Shown: positions 62,130-64,000 of the stretch, in pieces
Numbering within the stretch: position 1 is the first letter of the stretch
Layout of the letters: every line of letters starts with the position of its first letter
Assembly (NCBI RefSeq): GCF_013407955.1
Contig: NZ_JACCBU010000001.1
Coordinates: forward strand, 682,001-746,000
From: Microlunatus parietis
Lineage (GTDB): Bacteria; Actinomycetota; Actinomycetes; Propionibacteriales; Propionibacteriaceae
Direction: 5' to 3'
Length of the DNA: 64,000 nt
Program-made: the position numbers and the translations under genes
The notes under the pieces: generated by a model
What the model was told of the DNA's origin: nothing
Database searches by the model: none
Seen by the model: the letters and a program-made list of their open reading frames with translations, nothing else

Positions 62130-64000
62130 ATGAACCGGATTCTGTTCTGCTGCACGGCGGACAACGACCTGCTCCGAGCGCTGACCACCGATGATCACCG
62201 TCCACTCCGGTACGAGGAGCCGGCCGCGGCCCTGGACGCCGCCGCGGCCGGTGACACGGTGCTGGTGCTCGCCGACGGCTATCCGGAGCGGCGGACCGCC
62301 TTTCCGGCGGAGTTGATCACCGTCGCGGCCGAACGACAGGTGTCGGTGCTGGTCGAGTACCCGGCCGAGTTGCCCGGACTCGACGCCGAGCCGGAGACGG
62401 CGACGCTGGAGCGGTTGGTGATCACCGATCCCCGGCTCGGCCCTGAGTTGGGTCTGCTCGCCGTGCACGCCTGTCGCTATCTGCCGACTCGGCAGCCGGA
62501 CACGTTGCTCTGGCTGGCCCGGGTGGCCGGGTTCGACACCGCCGTGTACGGGCTGCCGGAGACGGCCTGGTCGGCCCTCTACCGGTTGCCGGACGCACCG
62601 GTGCTGGTCGCCACCACCCAGCTGAGCCGCTTCGGCCGCGGCCGGTACGAGCCCCAGTCGGCCTGGATCGCCCTGTGGCAGGGAATCCTGCGCGTCCTGC
62701 AGCCGACCGTCGAGCCGCCGGCGATGATCATCCCGGGAGCGGTGTCGCCACGGTTCGGCCGCGACGACGTGCTGCCCGCCGACGCGGCCGCCGCGGCCGT
62801 GACGGCCTATCAGGACTGGCTGCGCCGGGCCGGCCTGCTGCTCGACCAAGATCAGGAACGCGCGGTGCGGGAGCTCATGATCACCGGCGAGGCGGTGCAG
62901 CGGGACCGGCTGCCGGCCGGCACCGGCGACGGCAGCCACGGGGTCGCGGAGGGTTTCGAGTCGACGATCCAGCCGGACGGCAGCCAGCGGATCCGGCTGC
63001 CGCTGCGGGCGGACTGCATCGCCGAGACCGCGATGGTGCTGGCCCTCGACGACCGCGGGTCGGACGGTCCGCGGACCGCGCGCAACCTGATCGACTACCT
63101 CCGCGGACCGTCCGGGTTGTGCGGCGGCGAGCGGTCCGATCCGGCGCGGCCCTCGTACGGACTGATCGGTTGGGGCGTCGGGACGCCCGCCTGGGAGATC
63201 GCGAACTACGGCGATGACAACGCCCGGGTCATCCTGGCCTGGCTGCTCGCCGACGCGACGCTCGCCGTACCGGACGGGCACCGCGAGTTGATCAGCGCCA
63301 TCACCGCGAACTTCCGCACCACCGGCCGGACCGGCTTCCGCGGTGACCGGATCGATCAGCCGCAGCTCGCCGAGCACGGCTGGCAGCACTACTTCGACGG
63401 ATCCTTGATCAATCCCAGTGCGCACTTCGAGGCGTACCTGTGGGCCTGTTACCAGTGGGCCTACGCCGCGACCGGCTATCGGCCGTTCCTGGACCGGACC
63501 CGGACCGCCCTGATCACCATGATGGAACGCTTCCCGGGCGGCTGGCGGCGCAACGACGTCACCGAGCTGGCCCGGATCCTGCTGCCGCTGGCCTGGCAGC
63601 TCCGGGTCGAGCCGTCGGACCGGTTCCGCGGCTGGCTGTCCGACGTGATCGACGCCCTGCTCAGCCGCCAGGACGCGAGCGGCGGGATCGGTGAGGTCGA
63701 GGCGGGCGGCATCGATCTGTTCCAGGTCGCGCGCAGCAACGAGGAGTACGGCACCACCGAGGAGCCGATCATCTTCGCGACCGGCGACCCCGCCTCCGAC
63801 CAGCTCTACTCCTCCGGCTTCGCCCTGCTCGGCCTGTACGAGGCGGCCGGCGTCCTCGATGATCATCGAGTGACCGATGCCGCCGACCGGCTGGCGGACT
63901 ATCTGATCAGGATCCAACTTCGCAGCGACCGGCCGGAGCTGGACGGGAGCTGGTTCCGCTCCTTCGACTTCCGCCGCTGGGCCTACTGGGGCAGTTCCGG
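62130..64000 (+). CDS. Large uncharacterised protein, partial (runs off the right edge)
   Basis: The 623 visible residues from the ATG at 62130 do not match a family I can name. The N-terminal 200 or so residues (MNRILFCCTADNDLLRAL, DTVLVLADGYPERRTAFPAE, CRYLPTRQPDTLLWLARVAG) look like an alpha/beta domain of the glutamine-amidotransferase-like type seen before glycoside-hydrolase-like modules. The rest is helical with Trp/Tyr-rich repeats (NYGDDNARVILAWLLADAT, WACYQWAYAATGYRPFLDRT, LARILLPLAWQLR), reminiscent of an (alpha/alpha)6 toroid. No signal peptide is seen. It follows the IclR gene by 64 bases. Confidence 0.6.
   Translation, partial: MNRILFCCTADNDLLRALTTDDHRPLRYEEPAAALDAAAAGDTVLVLADGYPERRTAFPAELITVAAERQVSVLVEYPAELPGLDAEPETATLERLVITDPRLGPELGLLAVHACRYLPTRQPDTLLWLARVAGFDTAVYGLPETAWSALYRLPDAPVLVATTQLSRFGRGRYEPQSAWIALWQGILRVLQPTVEPPAMIIPGAVSPRFGRDDVLPADAAAAAVTAYQDWLRRAGLLLDQDQERAVRELMITGEAVQRDRLPAGTGDGSHGVAEGFESTIQPDGSQRIRLPLRADCIAETAMVLALDDRGSDGPRTARNLIDYLRGPSGLCGGERSDPARPSYGLIGWGVGTPAWEIANYGDDNARVILAWLLADATLAVPDGHRELISAITANFRTTGRTGFRGDRIDQPQLAEHGWQHYFDGSLINPSAHFEAYLWACYQWAYAATGYRPFLDRTRTALITMMERFPGGWRRNDVTELARILLPLAWQLRVEPSDRFRGWLSDVIDALLSRQDASGGIGEVEAGGIDLFQVARSNEEYGTTEEPIIFATGDPASDQLYSSGFALLGLYEAAGVLDDHRVTDAADRLADYLIRIQLRSDRPELDGSWFRSFDFRRWAYWGSS

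Overview
The window is very GC-rich (about 70% by eye), codes on both strands with strong GC3 bias, and carries actinobacterial hallmarks: a DUF3046 protein, the clgR-cinA-pgsA-rimO block, an Lys/Ala-tailed HU protein, a cofC/fbiD gene, an Lrp-like protein beside thiL, and a recA gene with both an SOS box and a PafBC-type promoter. Gene content and order fit an actinomycete of the Propionibacteriales (Microlunatus-like); the genus is a guess. No rRNA, tRNA, transposase, phage gene or CRISPR array is visible, and no stretch over 300 bases lacks a gene.

Region 1 (1-5.9 kb) is the DNA-repair core read leftward: DUF3046, a Cys-motif protein, an epoxide hydrolase, recA, recX and the start of rny, with one DinB-like gene on the other strand. 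Region 2 (6-15.3 kb) is accessory and holds a glycopeptide-resistance type cluster: a FemX/VanK-like gene, a second-type murF and an overlapping vanH-vanA-vanX operon followed by a GNAT gene. A 32-bp element, 30/32 identical between copies, sits 65-66 bp before both the vanK-like and vanH start codons. No vanRS pair is present; the adjacent two-component system is of the DesK/NarL type.

Region 3 (15.3-33.6 kb) has an orphan antitoxin with a toxin remnant, an oligopeptide ABC transporter operon ending in a DUF885 metallopeptidase, an XRE antitoxin with a broken toxin, the helicase Lhr, an alpha-glucoside type ABC transporter and hipB with a broken hipA. In all three toxin-antitoxin loci the antitoxin is intact and the toxin is damaged by deletion and frameshift.

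Region 4 (33.6-43.2 kb) resumes the conserved core: clgR, cinA, pgsA, rimO and, after three accessory genes (M14 peptidase, GT2-like protein, methyltransferase), ftsK. Regions 2 and 3 therefore look like about 28 kb inserted between clgR and DUF3046, which are near neighbours in many actinobacteria.

Region 5 (43.3-62.1 kb) is the leuCD-hup-cofC-plsC-gpsA-ddl-DUF3515-Lrp-thiL neighbourhood, interrupted by an L-rhamnonate catabolic operon (MFS transporter, zinc dehydrogenase, rhmD) under an IclR regulator with tandem operator-like palindromes, a Cys/Met-metabolism PLP enzyme and a large SARP-type regulator. The right end holds an NdgR-like IclR gene divergent from leuCD and a large partial gene of unknown function. 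Throughout the window GATC flanked by A/T (TGATCA, TTGATC, GATCTTG) is strikingly over-represented, often at the cost of rare codons.
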